From assembly GCF_900143235.1 (NCBI RefSeq), contig NZ_FRDF01000016.1, positions 1-64,000 of the forward strand: a DNA stretch of 64,000 bases, written 5' to 3'. Origin of the DNA: Erythrobacter sanguineus (lineage in GTDB: Bacteria > Pseudomonadota > Alphaproteobacteria > Sphingomonadales > Sphingomonadaceae). The notes beneath the pieces were generated by a model. The model was not told where the DNA came from. It was given only the letters and a program-made list of their open reading frames with translations, and did not search any database. Below are positions 19,587 through 27,628 of this stretch, piece by piece. Numbering within the stretch: position 1 is the stretch's first letter; each line of letters begins with the position of its first letter. The position numbers and the translations under genes are program-made.

Positions 19587-20726
19587 CTACCCCGCGCGTG
19601 TTTCCAGCCATTCGGCCAGCGCTGCCATGCATTCGCGGCCCAGCAGCTTGCAGCGTTCGGGCGACCAGCCCTGATCGGGCTCGGGGAAATCGGCCAGATC
19701 CTTGTACGGCATTTCCAGCGTCATCGCGACCGCGCCGAAACGTTCGGCCAGCTGGTTGGTGCTCATCGACAGGTTGGCGGTGCCGGCGCGCGCCTTGGGA
19801 TAGCCGAGCTTCGTCTGGAAATCCGGGGTGCGACGGTCAAGGATGCGCTGGTAGAGGGAATAGCCCTCGCCCTGCTGCTCGGTCCATGACGGGATGCCAT
19901 CGAACCCGGCCAGAAACACGGCCGGGATTGCCTCGTCAGCGTGGACATCCATCGCGAAATCGACGCCGGTTTCATCCATCCGGTTGCGGATGGCGAGCAC
20001 TTCGGGCGATTTGCCGGGGGTGGGTATGGCCCATTCGCGGTTGAGGTTGCTTCCAACCGCATTGGTTCGCAAATGCCCCCTGCGCGAACCATCGGGGTTG
20101 CAATTGGGCACGATATGGATGCGGCACTTCGCTCTGAGCGCGCGCGCGACCGGATCGGCCGGATCGGTCAGGCATTCCAGCGCGCCTTCGATCCACCATT
20201 CGGCCTGGGTTTCGCCCGGATGCTGGCGGGCATAAAGCCACACCTGCGTGTTTCCCTCGCCCAGTTCAAGGCAATCGATCGGCTGCCCGTCGATCGTGGT
20301 ACCAAGGCGGACGTAATCGACCCCCTCGCTCGCCGCGGCTTCAGCGACAAGATCATGGTGCCGTTCCATCGAAAAGGGCGCAAAATAGGCCACCCAGAAC
20401 ACGTCGGAGGCAGGCAGGTGGCGGATCGTCAGCGTGCCGCCTTCCTCGTCCTTGTCGAAACTGCTGGCCGCGCGCGCCCAGTAATCGCGGTCTTCCGACA
20501 CGCAGGCGTTGTAATCGGGCCAGCCGCCGGGATAGGCGCTGGCATTGAGGCCGGTGATCTTCAGCACCACTTCATTGCCCGCGCTGGCCGCGACGCGGAA
20601 ATGGAACCACTGGAAGAATTCGGAATCCTGATCGCGGCGGATGGCAAGCCGGGCGGTGCGGTCTGCAATCGCCAGCACTTCGATATTGCCGCTGTCGAAG
20701 GCGGCATCCACAAACATCGCGGTCAT
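19587..20726 (-). CDS. M14 zinc carboxypeptidase, cytosolic carboxypeptidase-like
   Basis: 379 residues from ATG 20726. An N-terminal beta-sandwich (about 1-120) precedes the M14 catalytic domain. Zinc ligands are His and Glu of [10 protein letters not shown] (about residue 165) and His of MDVHADE (about 255); [19 protein letters not shown] and SNLNREW bind substrate carboxylate, and LEMPYKD supplies the catalytic Glu. This two-domain arrangement is that of bacterial relatives of CCP/Nna1 enzymes, several of which trim acidic or amidated peptides. Start and stop of the neighbouring lipoprotein gene share one base (TGATG). Confidence 0.85.
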   Translation of the reverse strand: MTAMFVDAAFDSGNIEVLAIADRTARLAIRRDQDSEFFQWFHFRVAASAGNEVVLKITGLNASAYPGGWPDYNACVSEDRDYWARAASSFDKDEEGGTLTIRHLPASDVFWVAYFAPFSMERHHDLVAEAAASEGVDYVRLGTTIDGQPIDCLELGEGNTQVWLYARQHPGETQAEWWIEGALECLTDPADPVARALRAKCRIHIVPNCNPDGSRRGHLRTNAVGSNLNREWAIPTPGKSPEVLAIRNRMDETGVDFAMDVHADEAIPAVFLAGFDGIPSWTEQQGEGYSLYQRILDRRTPDFQTKLGYPKARAGTANLSMSTNQLAERFGAVAMTLEMPYKDLADFPEPDQGWSPERCKLLGRECMAALAEWLETRAG

Positions 20727-21355
20727 CAGGATCCCTGGAGCTTCTTGGCGTTGATCGTCACGGTTTCGCCATTGCCACCCGGGAAGTCTTTGAACAACCC
20801 GGCGGCGAGCGTCGCTGCGCTGGTGGTGAGCTGCGAAAACGGCGATTTGACCCCGGTGGCAAGCTGAGCGCGGCCTTCCCACAGCGTCTCTCCGTCGGTG
20901 CGGGTGATGCGCACGGCAAGATCGGTCAGGACGCTGGGGCTTTCGCGTCCGCCGCCCAGATTGATGCCAACGCCCATGCCCACGCCCGAACCAAAACTGC
21001 CGGTCTGCCCGCCAACCCCGACATTCACCGGATTGCCGCGCGTGTCGGCGGCGGCGATGGCATTGCGGCTGGTGCGGATCGCGGCGGTCTGTGCCGCCGG
21101 GACGCCTTCCGGCACGACGGTATAGCCGAGCTGCGCCAGTTCCTTGCCAACCGCCGCAGTAAAGGCCGACCGCGCCGCGGCATTGCCGACTTCGTCCGGA
21201 AAGCTCAGCATGATCGTGCCTTGCCCAAGCCCGGCCGAATCGGGCGCGACAAAGCGGGTGACCTCGACCGGGCCGGTGTAGGGGCTGGATGCACAGGCCG
21301 GCAGCATCAGTGCGGCGGCGCAGGCAAGCAGGGCGATGGGTCGGAAACGGGGCAT
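20726..21355 (-). CDS. DUF4136-type lipoprotein
   Basis: 209 residues. Lipobox near LPACASS places it in the envelope. The rest follows the DUF4136 pattern: [34 protein letters not shown], a Gly-rich [21 protein letters not shown] strand region, and [12 protein letters not shown]. Function unknown. First gene of a two-gene unit with the M14 peptidase. Confidence 0.78.
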   Translation of the reverse strand: MPRFRPIALLACAAALMLPACASSPYTGPVEVTRFVAPDSAGLGQGTIMLSFPDEVGNAAARSAFTAAVGKELAQLGYTVVPEGVPAAQTAAIRTSRNAIAAADTRGNPVNVGVGGQTGSFGSGVGMGVGINLGGGRESPSVLTDLAVRITRTDGETLWEGRAQLATGVKSPFSQLTTSAATLAAGLFKDFPGGNGETVTINAKKLQGS

Positions 21356-21431
21356 GGCGATATCCTTTCGTGGCCGACCTTATAGGTGGTGCTGGCGGCT
21401 ATCCACAATCTCTGCTTTTCGGCACAAGGTG

Positions 21432-21460
21432 TTGACGTTTTGGCAGAGCAATCCTGTTAG
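21432..21460 (+). promoter_or_regulatory. Sigma-70-type promoter of galE
   Basis: TTGACG, 17 bases, TGTTAG. Transcription should begin near 21467, leaving only about five bases before the galE ATG, with no Shine-Dalgarno sequence. The galE mRNA may therefore be leaderless. Confidence 0.6.
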
Positions 21461-21471
21461 AGGCCCGTTTC

Positions 21472-22494
21472 ATGAATTTGGCCAAGAAACCTCCCGTGCT
21501 GGTGACCGGCGGCGCCGGCTATATCGGCAGCCATGCTGTGCTCGCGCTGAAAGATGCGGGCTGGCGGCCTGCGGTGATCGACAACCTTTCAACCGGGTTC
21601 CGCTTTGCAATCCCCGATGGCGTGCCGCTGTATAAAGGCGATATTGGCGATGCTGCGCTGCTGGCGCGGATCTTTGCCGAGCAGGGCATGGGTCATGGCA
21701 AGGGCGCGATCATGCATTTTGCAGGGTCCATCGTGGTGCCCGAAAGCGTTGCCGACCCGCTCAAATATTATCACAACAACACCGCCAACAGCCGGGCGCT
21801 GATCGCAGCGGCGGTGCAGGCGGGCGTGCCACATTTCATCTTTTCCTCGACCGCGGCGACCTATGGCATCCCCGATGTCGCAGCGGTGAGCGAGGATACG
21901 CCGCAGCGCCCGATCAATCCCTATGGCTGGTCCAAGCTGATGACCGAGCAGATGCTGGCCGATGTCGCGGCGGCCCATCCGTTCAACTATGGCGTGCTGC
22001 GCTATTTCAATGTCGCCGGCGCCGATCCTGCGGCGCGCAGCGGGCAATCCACCGCAGGCGCGACGCATCTTATCAAGGTGGCGATCGAGGCCGCGCTGGG
22101 CATGCGCGAATCGGTTGCGGTGTTCGGCACCGACTATGCGACGCCTGACGGGACGGGCGTGCGCGATTACATCCATGTCAGCGATCTGGCAGCCGCGCAC
22201 GTGCTGACGCTGGAGGCGCTGATTGCCGAGCCAGCGCGCTCGCTGACGATGAATTGCGGCTATGGCCGGGGGTTTTCGGTGCTTGAGGTGCTGGACGCGG
22301 TTGACCGGGTGACCAATCGCCAGCTTGATCGCCGCATCCAGAGCCGTCGCGCAGGCGATCCCGATTCGCTGATTTCCGATTCGCGCCACCTGCGGGCCAC
22401 TCTCGGCTGGGAGCCTGCTCATGCCGATCTCGACACGATCATCGCCCATGCACTGGCGTGGGAGCGCAAGCTGGCCGATTTGCGGGCCGGTTGA
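21472..22494 (+). CDS. galE: UDP-glucose 4-epimerase
   Basis: 340 residues. NAD-binding GGAGYIGSH at about residue 14, catalytic Ser/Thr in FSSTAATYG and YGWSK (Tyr-x3-Lys), and the C-terminal RAGDPDSLISD that contacts UDP. It interconverts UDP-glucose and UDP-galactose for surface polysaccharide. A good promoter lies so close that the message is probably leaderless. No other sugar-nucleotide gene adjoins. Confidence 0.94.
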   Translation: MNLAKKPPVLVTGGAGYIGSHAVLALKDAGWRPAVIDNLSTGFRFAIPDGVPLYKGDIGDAALLARIFAEQGMGHGKGAIMHFAGSIVVPESVADPLKYYHNNTANSRALIAAAVQAGVPHFIFSSTAATYGIPDVAAVSEDTPQRPINPYGWSKLMTEQMLADVAAAHPFNYGVLRYFNVAGADPAARSGQSTAGATHLIKVAIEAALGMRESVAVFGTDYATPDGTGVRDYIHVSDLAAAHVLTLEALIAEPARSLTMNCGYGRGFSVLEVLDAVDRVTNRQLDRRIQSRRAGDPDSLISDSRHLRATLGWEPAHADLDTIIAHALAWERKLADLRAG

Positions 22495-22519
22495 TCCGGG
22501 TGCGCATGGCAGACTCGCA

Positions 22520-22548
22520 TTGACGCGGGGGGGCTTGGTCGCTAACGG
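22520..22548 (+). promoter_or_regulatory. Candidate sigma-70 promoter of the L36 gene
   Basis: TTGACG, 17-base spacer, TAACGG, 63 bases before the rpmJ start. Confidence 0.5.
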
Positions 22549-22610
22549 CACGCTTCAATTTCCGCGCGTCGGGCCTGCTCCGGCGCGCTTCTCTTTTGGA
22601 AACGAAACCC

Positions 22611-22736
22611 ATGAAGATCGTCAACAGCCTCAAGTCGCTGAAGGGCCGCCACCGCGACAACCGCGTGATCCGTCGTCGCGGGCGCACCTATGTCATCAAC
22701 AAGACCAACCGCCGTTTCAAGGCCCGCCAAGGTTAA
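22611..22736 (+). CDS. rpmJ: 50S ribosomal protein L36, zinc-free (YkgO-like) type
   Basis: 41 codons: [20 protein letters not shown], then [21 protein letters not shown]. It matches L36 of the longer class, in which the zinc-binding Cys residues of the usual L36 are absent (no Cys at all). It binds 23S rRNA in the large subunit. GGAAACGAAAC precedes the ATG. Too short for most ORF callers. In alphaproteobacteria this type is commonly the only L36. Confidence 0.93.
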   Translation: MKIVNSLKSLKGRHRDNRVIRRRGRTYVINKTNRRFKARQG

Positions 22737-22790
22737 TTGGCGCGCTGATTGATGCGCGGTGCGGCTGCCATGGGTGGCCGATGAATTCAG

Positions 22791-22821
22791 CGGCCCGCCT
22801 CCTGCAACGGAGCGCGGGCCG
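22791..22821 (+). terminator. Hairpin after rpmJ
   Basis: CGGCCCGC pairs with GCGGGCCG around a 14-base loop; the tail ACTGCATTT is only weakly U-rich, so termination efficiency is uncertain. Confidence 0.45.
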
Positions 22822-22844
22822 ACTGCATTTGAGGAGCAGGCGAA

Positions 22845-23447
22845 GTGCAGCAGGCGGTGGTGTTCGATGTCGGGCGGGTTCTGTTCCAGTGGCAGCTTGC
22901 CGCCTTGTTCGAAAAGCTGATCGACGACCGTGAGGAGCTTGACTGGTTTCTCACCCACGTCGTGACCGAGGAATGGCATTTCGAACATGACCGCGGGCGC
23001 GCGCTGGCCGACATGGTGCCCGAACGGATCGCGCTGTTCCCGCAATACGAAGCCCATATCCGCGCCTATGCGACGCGTTTCAACGAGACGGTGCCGGGGC
23101 CGGTCGCAGGCGCGCATGCGATTGTCGAGCGGCTCCACGCGGCGAATGTGCCCTTGTTCTGCCTGACCAATTTCGGCGACGAGTTCTGGCAGGCCTTCCG
23201 CCCGACCCAGCCGATCTTCGACCTGTTCGACGATATCATCGTGTCGGGCGTGGAGAAGGTCGCAAAGCCTCACCCGCGCATCTACGAAATCGTCGAGGCG
23301 CGAACGGGCCGGACGGGCGAGGCGCTGTTCTTCACCGATGACAACCCCGCCAACATCGTCGCCGCACAGGCGCGCGGCTGGAACGCGCACCTGTTCACCG
23401 ACGCGCCAGGGCTTGAGGCCGCATTGGCGGAGGCCCGGCTGCTTTAG
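22845..23447 (+). CDS. HAD-superfamily hydrolase (subfamily IA)
   Basis: 200 residues from GTG 22845 with GAGGAG nine bases upstream. HAD motifs: I, VFDVGRVLF (nucleophile Asp 8); II, FCLTNFG; III/IV, VAKPHPRIY and FFTDDNPANI. The helical cap between residues 15 and 90 resembles YihX-type sugar-phosphate phosphatases. Expected to remove phosphate from a small metabolite; substrate unknown. Confidence 0.85.
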   Translation: MQQAVVFDVGRVLFQWQLAALFEKLIDDREELDWFLTHVVTEEWHFEHDRGRALADMVPERIALFPQYEAHIRAYATRFNETVPGPVAGAHAIVERLHAANVPLFCLTNFGDEFWQAFRPTQPIFDLFDDIIVSGVEKVAKPHPRIYEIVEARTGRTGEALFFTDDNPANIVAAQARGWNAHLFTDAPGLEAALAEARLL

Positions 23448-23497
23448 GGCTTTTGCCAAAGCTAAATCGGATGCCTTCAAACGACGCCGAAGGCGTC

Positions 23498-23579
23498 GCA
23501 AGGCCGACCGGCCGCCCGCAGGCGCCCGTAGCGAAGCGGAGGAGCAGCGCCGAGGACGCACCCGCGCAAGGCAGGTGCG
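23498..23579 (+). repeat. Dispersed intergenic repeat, copy A
   Basis: About 82 bases beginning GCAAGGCCGACCGGCCGCCC and ending with CGCACCCGCGCAAGGCAGGTGCG. It aligns with the inverse complement of 30551-30630 (copy B): both share GCAAGGCYGACCGGCCGCCC, then GCAG, a GAGC...GAGGA centre and a terminal CGCACCCGC hairpin. It lies right after the HAD gene. The rest of 23448-23700 holds only this repeat and a terminator. Confidence 0.65.
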
Positions 23580-23597
23580 CAACACAAGGGACTCTTC

Positions 23598-23642
23598 AAA
23601 AAACCCCCGGTCGCGCTTTGGGGAATGCGCGCCGGGGGTTTT
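23598..23642. terminator. Bidirectional terminator between HAD and CC_3452-type genes
   Basis: A-tract, ACCCCCGG...CGCGC stem paired with GCGCG...CCGGGGG, then TTTT. The A/T tracts on both sides allow function for both convergent transcripts. Confidence 0.75.
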
Positions 23643-23700
23643 GGAGATCCGCGCGGGCTGGAGAGGCGCCCGCGCGGGGAGGATCAGCTACGGGGCTGAA

Positions 23701-24045
23701 TCAGCCGTTGCACTTGGCCAGTTCTTCGGCGGGCAGTTCTTCGCCATCGACCACGAAGCTCGCCACTTCGCCGAACTTGCGGTTGAGGCCGCGGCAGATG
23801 CGCAGCGGGCGGGCGCTCGCCTTGTTGGCGACACAGGTGGTGCCTTCGCAGGCCCAGGCCACACCGCTGGCGACCGCGCGGCTTTCGCCCGCCGGAGCCG
23901 TCAGCGTGGCGTTGTAATAGGCGCCATTGGCGGCGGTCACCGGGCTGGCGCCCGTGGCCACGCCAAAAGCAAGGCCGGTGTAAAGCACGGCCGAAGCGAG
24001 GATGGCGAGCTTGCCAGTGCGGGAAAGAGAGAGGGTATTGGTCAT
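23701..24045 (-). CDS. CC_3452-type exported small protein
   Basis: 114 residues. N-terminal signal/anchor (KLAILASAVLYTGLAFGVATGA), then ANGAYYNATLTAPAGES, VAWACEGTTCVANKASARPLRICRGL and FVVDGEELPAEELAKCNG, where four cysteines recur (WACEG, TTCVA, RICRG, AKCNG). This pattern matches the CC_3452 family of alphaproteobacteria, whose function is unknown. The Cys could form two disulfides in the periplasm. Convergent with the HAD gene and divergent from the HxlR regulator. Confidence 0.78.
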   Translation of the reverse strand: MTNTLSLSRTGKLAILASAVLYTGLAFGVATGASPVTAANGAYYNATLTAPAGESRAVASGVAWACEGTTCVANKASARPLRICRGLNRKFGEVASFVVDGEELPAEELAKCNG

Positions 24046-24134
24046 CGGGGGGATCCTTTGCCTTGGTCTGTTTTGGGCGGTTGCGCTGTGGCCCTTGTCA
24101 TCTCATTTTGCAATGCAACATTTCAATTCGAAAC

Positions 24135-24180
24135 CAGTTGCTATTCGCTACCTAATCGCTTAAGTTTCGACTTGCAACTG
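24135..24180. promoter_or_regulatory. AT-rich divergent control region with inverted CAGTTGC/GCAACTG repeat
   Basis: Between the CC_3452-type gene and hxlR the base composition drops sharply. CAGTTGC at 24135-24141 is repeated inverted as GCAACTG at 24174-24180, and an eight-T run follows near 24190. It may hold both promoters and a regulator site. Confidence 0.35.
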
Positions 24181-24253
24181 AAAACTGAATTTTTTTTGTG
24201 ACTGCCCGCAAAAGCGGTTACACATTACCCCGCAAGGGGAAGGGACTGACAAA

Positions 24254-24820
24254 ATGGGCGACTTGAGAGAACCGCTGCGCGACCTGATCGAATGCGGTCT
24301 GCCGCAGGCGCTGGAGGTGATGGGGGAACGCTGGTCGTTCATGATTCTGCGCGCCAGCTTCAACGGGCTCAAGCATTTCGAGGAATTCCTGAGCGAGCTC
24401 GGGATTGCCCGCAACATCCTTTCCAACCGGCTGGCCAAGCTGGTCGAACATGGCATTCTCAAGCGTGAGCCCTGCGCCGATGATCGCCGCAAGATCGAAT
24501 ACCGCCTGACCGAAAAGGGCTTTGATCTGCTGCCCGCAATGGTGGCGCTGCGCCAATGGGGCCAGAAATACGGCAGCGAACAGGTGATCGAGGATCCGGT
24601 GCTGGTGGACGAGCATGACCGCCTGCCGATCGGCCCGGTCTCGATTCTCGCGCATGATGGCCGCATCCTTGGCCCGCAGGACTTGTTGCTGGTGCGTCCC
24701 GCCAACCTCGGCAAGCGCGCGGATGGCTCGGTTGCCACGCCGGGTGCCGGACTGGGCATCGGCCTGGGCCGGGGCGATGTGGTCGATCTTGCCACGGCAA
24801 AAGCGGCCGCCGCCGGATAA
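24254..24820 (+). CDS. HxlR-family transcriptional regulator
   Basis: 188 residues. The winged-helix HxlR domain spans about 10-105: LPQALEVMGERWSFMILRASFNGLKHFEEF, GIARNILSNRLAKLVEHGILKREP and YRLTEKGFDLLPAMVALRQWGQKY in pieces. A C-terminal extension of about 80 residues ends in a Gly/Ala-rich tail without clear domain. HxlR proteins respond to electrophiles, redox or xenobiotics. Start ATG 24254; divergent from the CC_3452-type gene. Confidence 0.88.
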   Translation: MGDLREPLRDLIECGLPQALEVMGERWSFMILRASFNGLKHFEEFLSELGIARNILSNRLAKLVEHGILKREPCADDRRKIEYRLTEKGFDLLPAMVALRQWGQKYGSEQVIEDPVLVDEHDRLPIGPVSILAHDGRILGPQDLLLVRPANLGKRADGSVATPGAGLGIGLGRGDVVDLATAKAAAAG

Positions 24821-24882
24821 GCCGTCGATAGCGGCCCCGGCATGGGTGCCTTCTGCGCCGTGGATCGGTAAGAGCGGCAGGC

Positions 24883-26673
24883 ATGAACGTGGTCGCAAAC
24901 CCCGATATTCACGAAATCCTGCGCCGCACTTTCGGCTTTCCCGGCTTTCGCGGGCAACAGGAGGCGGTGATCGGGCGTGTCATGCGCGGTCAGCACAGCC
25001 TTGCGCTGATGCCGACCGGCGCGGGCAAGAGCCTGTGCTATCAGGTGCCCGCGCTTGCCCGCAATGGCACCGCAATCGTCATCTCGCCGCTGATTGCGCT
25101 GATGCACGACCAGATCCGCTCGGCCGGTGCGGCGGGCATCCGCGCTGCCTCGATGACTTCCGCCGATACGGATAATGCCGCCACTGCCCACGCGTTTCGC
25201 AATGGCGAGCTTGATCTGCTTTACGTGGCCCCCGAACGCGCATCGACGCCGGGCTTTCAGGCGTTGCTGGAACGCGCCGAGATCGCGCTGTTCGCCATCG
25301 ACGAGGCGCATTGCGTGTCCGAATGGGGGCATGATTTCCGCCCCGATTACCGGATGCTGCGCCCGGTGCTCGATCGTTTTGCGCATGTCCCGCGGCTGGC
25401 GCTTACGGCGACCGCTGACCCGGCGACCCGCGCCGATATCCTGCGCCAATTGGGCATTCCGGAAGACGGGATGATCATCGCCGGGTTTGACCGGCCCAAT
25501 ATCCGCTATGCCATCACCCCGCGGCAAAGCGGCCCGCGCCAGATCGCCGATCTGCTGGCCCGGCTGCCCGGCGCTGGCATTGTCTATGCCCCGAGCCGCA
25601 AGGCGACCGAGGATATCGCCGCACAGATCGCCCGGACGGGCCGCGAGGCGGGGTTCTATCACGCCGGCCTTGATCCGGAACGCCGCGCCGCCGTGCAGGC
25701 GCAATTCGTGCGGTCGGAAAGCATGGTGATGGTCGCCACGATCGCGTTCGGCATGGGGATCGACAAGCCCGACGTGCGCTTTGTCATCCATGCGGGCCTG
25801 CCCAAGTCGATCGAGGCCTATTATCAGGAAACCGGCCGCGCGGGCCGTGATGGCGATCCCGCCGAAGCGCACCTGCTGTGGGGGGTGAGCGATTTTTCGC
25901 GCGCGCGCCAATGGCTTGGCGATGTCGAGCCTGAGCGGTTGGCGGGCGAACAGGCGCGATTGAACAGCCTTGCCGCGCTGGTCGAGGCGCCCGACTGCCG
26001 CCGTGCGATCCTGCTCAGGCATTTCGGCGAACACCCGCCCGCGCAATGCGGGAACTGCGACAATTGCGAAAATCCGCCGACCATGATCGATGCCAGCGAG
26101 TTGGCGCGCAAGCTGCTGTCGGCGGTCTATCGCACCGGGCAGAGCTTCGGCATCGGCCATGTCGAAAAGGTGCTGACCGGCCAGAGCGACGAACGGATCA
26201 CCGCGCGCGGGCATGACAGGCTGTCGGTGTTCGGAATTGTCACGCCGCAAGATGCGCCGGTGCTGCGCCCGCTCGCCCGCACGCTGACGGCGCGCGGGAT
26301 GCTGGCCGCGACCGAGCATGGCGGGCTGATGCTCGGCCCGCAGGCGCGCAGCGTGCTGAAGGGCGAGGAAGCTGTCACGCTGGCTGAGCCGCCGCCCAAG
26401 GCCCGCCGTTCGCGCAAGTCGCGCGGCGAGGCAGTGCCCAACCCGATCGGCAATCCGCTGTTCGAGGCGCTGAGGGCCCGGCGCAAGGAACTGGCGGCTG
26501 AACACGGCATCCCTGCCTATGTGATCTTCCATGATTCGGTGCTGCGCGACATGGCGCATCGCTGCCCCGAAACGCTCGCCGAAATGGGCACGATCCCCGG
26601 TGTCGGGGCCAAGAAGCTGGAAACATGGGGCGGCGATTTCATCGCTGTGATCCGCGATTCCCTGCGTGGTTAG
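24883..26673 (+). CDS. recQ: ATP-dependent DNA helicase RecQ
   Basis: 596 residues. Superfamily 2 motifs: GAGKSLCYQVPA (Walker A, about 47), AIDEAHCVSEWGHDFRPDY (DEAH plus RecQ aromatic loop), ATADPATR, and QETGRAGRDG (motif VI). The RecQ zinc domain has CGNCDNC and a C-terminal HRDC domain (about 525-595) is complete. It unwinds recombination intermediates 3' to 5'. GCAGGC precedes ATG 24883. The 3' end overlaps the convergent TonB-like gene by four bases. Confidence 0.95.
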   Translation: MNVVANPDIHEILRRTFGFPGFRGQQEAVIGRVMRGQHSLALMPTGAGKSLCYQVPALARNGTAIVISPLIALMHDQIRSAGAAGIRAASMTSADTDNAATAHAFRNGELDLLYVAPERASTPGFQALLERAEIALFAIDEAHCVSEWGHDFRPDYRMLRPVLDRFAHVPRLALTATADPATRADILRQLGIPEDGMIIAGFDRPNIRYAITPRQSGPRQIADLLARLPGAGIVYAPSRKATEDIAAQIARTGREAGFYHAGLDPERRAAVQAQFVRSESMVMVATIAFGMGIDKPDVRFVIHAGLPKSIEAYYQETGRAGRDGDPAEAHLLWGVSDFSRARQWLGDVEPERLAGEQARLNSLAALVEAPDCRRAILLRHFGEHPPAQCGNCDNCENPPTMIDASELARKLLSAVYRTGQSFGIGHVEKVLTGQSDERITARGHDRLSVFGIVTPQDAPVLRPLARTLTARGMLAATEHGGLMLGPQARSVLKGEEAVTLAEPPPKARRSRKSRGEAVPNPIGNPLFEALRARRKELAAEHGIPAYVIFHDSVLRDMAHRCPETLAEMGTIPGVGAKKLETWGGDFIAVIRDSLRG

Positions 26674-27596
26674 CGTACCCGGGCCAGCGAATAGTCGATC
26701 CGGATCCGCACCCAGGTGCCGAACTGCTCGCGCCCGCCGATCCGTGCCGGACGCACCCGGAATTGCCACGCGGCGGCCATGACCGCGCGGCCCATTTGCG
26801 ATCCTTGCGGGCTTTCGCTCAGCAATTCACAATCCTCGACGTAATAACCGGACACGATCCTGCAGGCGATCAGCGCCGATGCCGGCCCGGTGGCGGTCGA
26901 GAGATATCCGGCCAGTTCCTGCCGGGTCGGTTCGCGATACCAACGCGCGGCGTAAAGCGGCTCGCCATTGGGCGCGGTGCCGACCCGCTCGCTGTCGGTG
27001 CTGCCCCGCGGCGGGCCGGTATCAGCCGGGCCAAAATTGCGGCCGGGATTGATCCGCGCGGCGATGGTTGGCGATGCGCTCGGCTGGGCGCTGGGCTGGG
27101 GTTGGGCCGGGGGCGGTGGAGGAGGAGCAGGGGTCGGGTTGGACACCAGCGGCGGGGGCGGACGCACCGGTTCGGGCGGCAACAGCGGCTGGGCCTCGTC
27201 CGGGACCGGTTGCGGTTCGGGCGGGGTGGCGGCGCTTTCAGCCGGTGGTTCGGGCGGCTGCTCGGGCTCGGCCTCGGGTTCGGGGGCGAAATCGGTGGCG
27301 GCAAATTCGGTCACGATCTCGCTGGCCTGCTTGTCGCCCGCAATCTGCGTGCCGAGCGTGAACAGCAGCAAGATGATCAGCGCCTCGATCAGCAGCGCGA
27401 TGGCAAGGCTCGCCGCCTTGCGCTGCCGCGCACTATCCCCCAGCCGCGCCTGCAGGTCGTCCCGCAGGTCGTTCCATCGGGCAGCAAGCCCGCGGGGCAG
27501 CTTGGCCGCCAATGCTGAAGGATCGTCCGAAATTGCCAATGCGCCCTTGATCGGCCCGGCGGGAGGGGGGATTGCGGCCCGGCCTGCCTTATCCAA
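26670..27596 (-). CDS. TonB-like energy transducer with proline-rich linker
   Basis: 308 residues from TTG 27596; no ATG occurs near the N-terminus, so the start is uncertain (a TTG near 27541 is an alternative). Cytoplasmic basic segment, one transmembrane helix (about 62-83), a long Pro/Glu/Ala-rich region (about 95-175) able to span the periplasm, then a C-terminal domain ending WQFRVRPARIGGREQFGTWVRIRIDYSL, which resembles TonB C-terminal domains. Probably couples proton-motive force to a TonB-dependent receptor. exbB/exbD are not adjacent. 32 bases after comM. Confidence 0.65.
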   Translation of the reverse strand: MDKAGRAAIPPPAGPIKGALAISDDPSALAAKLPRGLAARWNDLRDDLQARLGDSARQRKAASLAIALLIEALIILLLFTLGTQIAGDKQASEIVTEFAATDFAPEPEAEPEQPPEPPAESAATPPEPQPVPDEAQPLLPPEPVRPPPPLVSNPTPAPPPPPPAQPQPSAQPSASPTIAARINPGRNFGPADTGPPRGSTDSERVGTAPNGEPLYAARWYREPTRQELAGYLSTATGPASALIACRIVSGYYVEDCELLSESPQGSQMGRAVMAAAWQFRVRPARIGGREQFGTWVRIRIDYSLARVR

Positions 27597-27628
27597 TAGG
27601 ACGAAACGCGCCGGATTTGAACCGCGCT

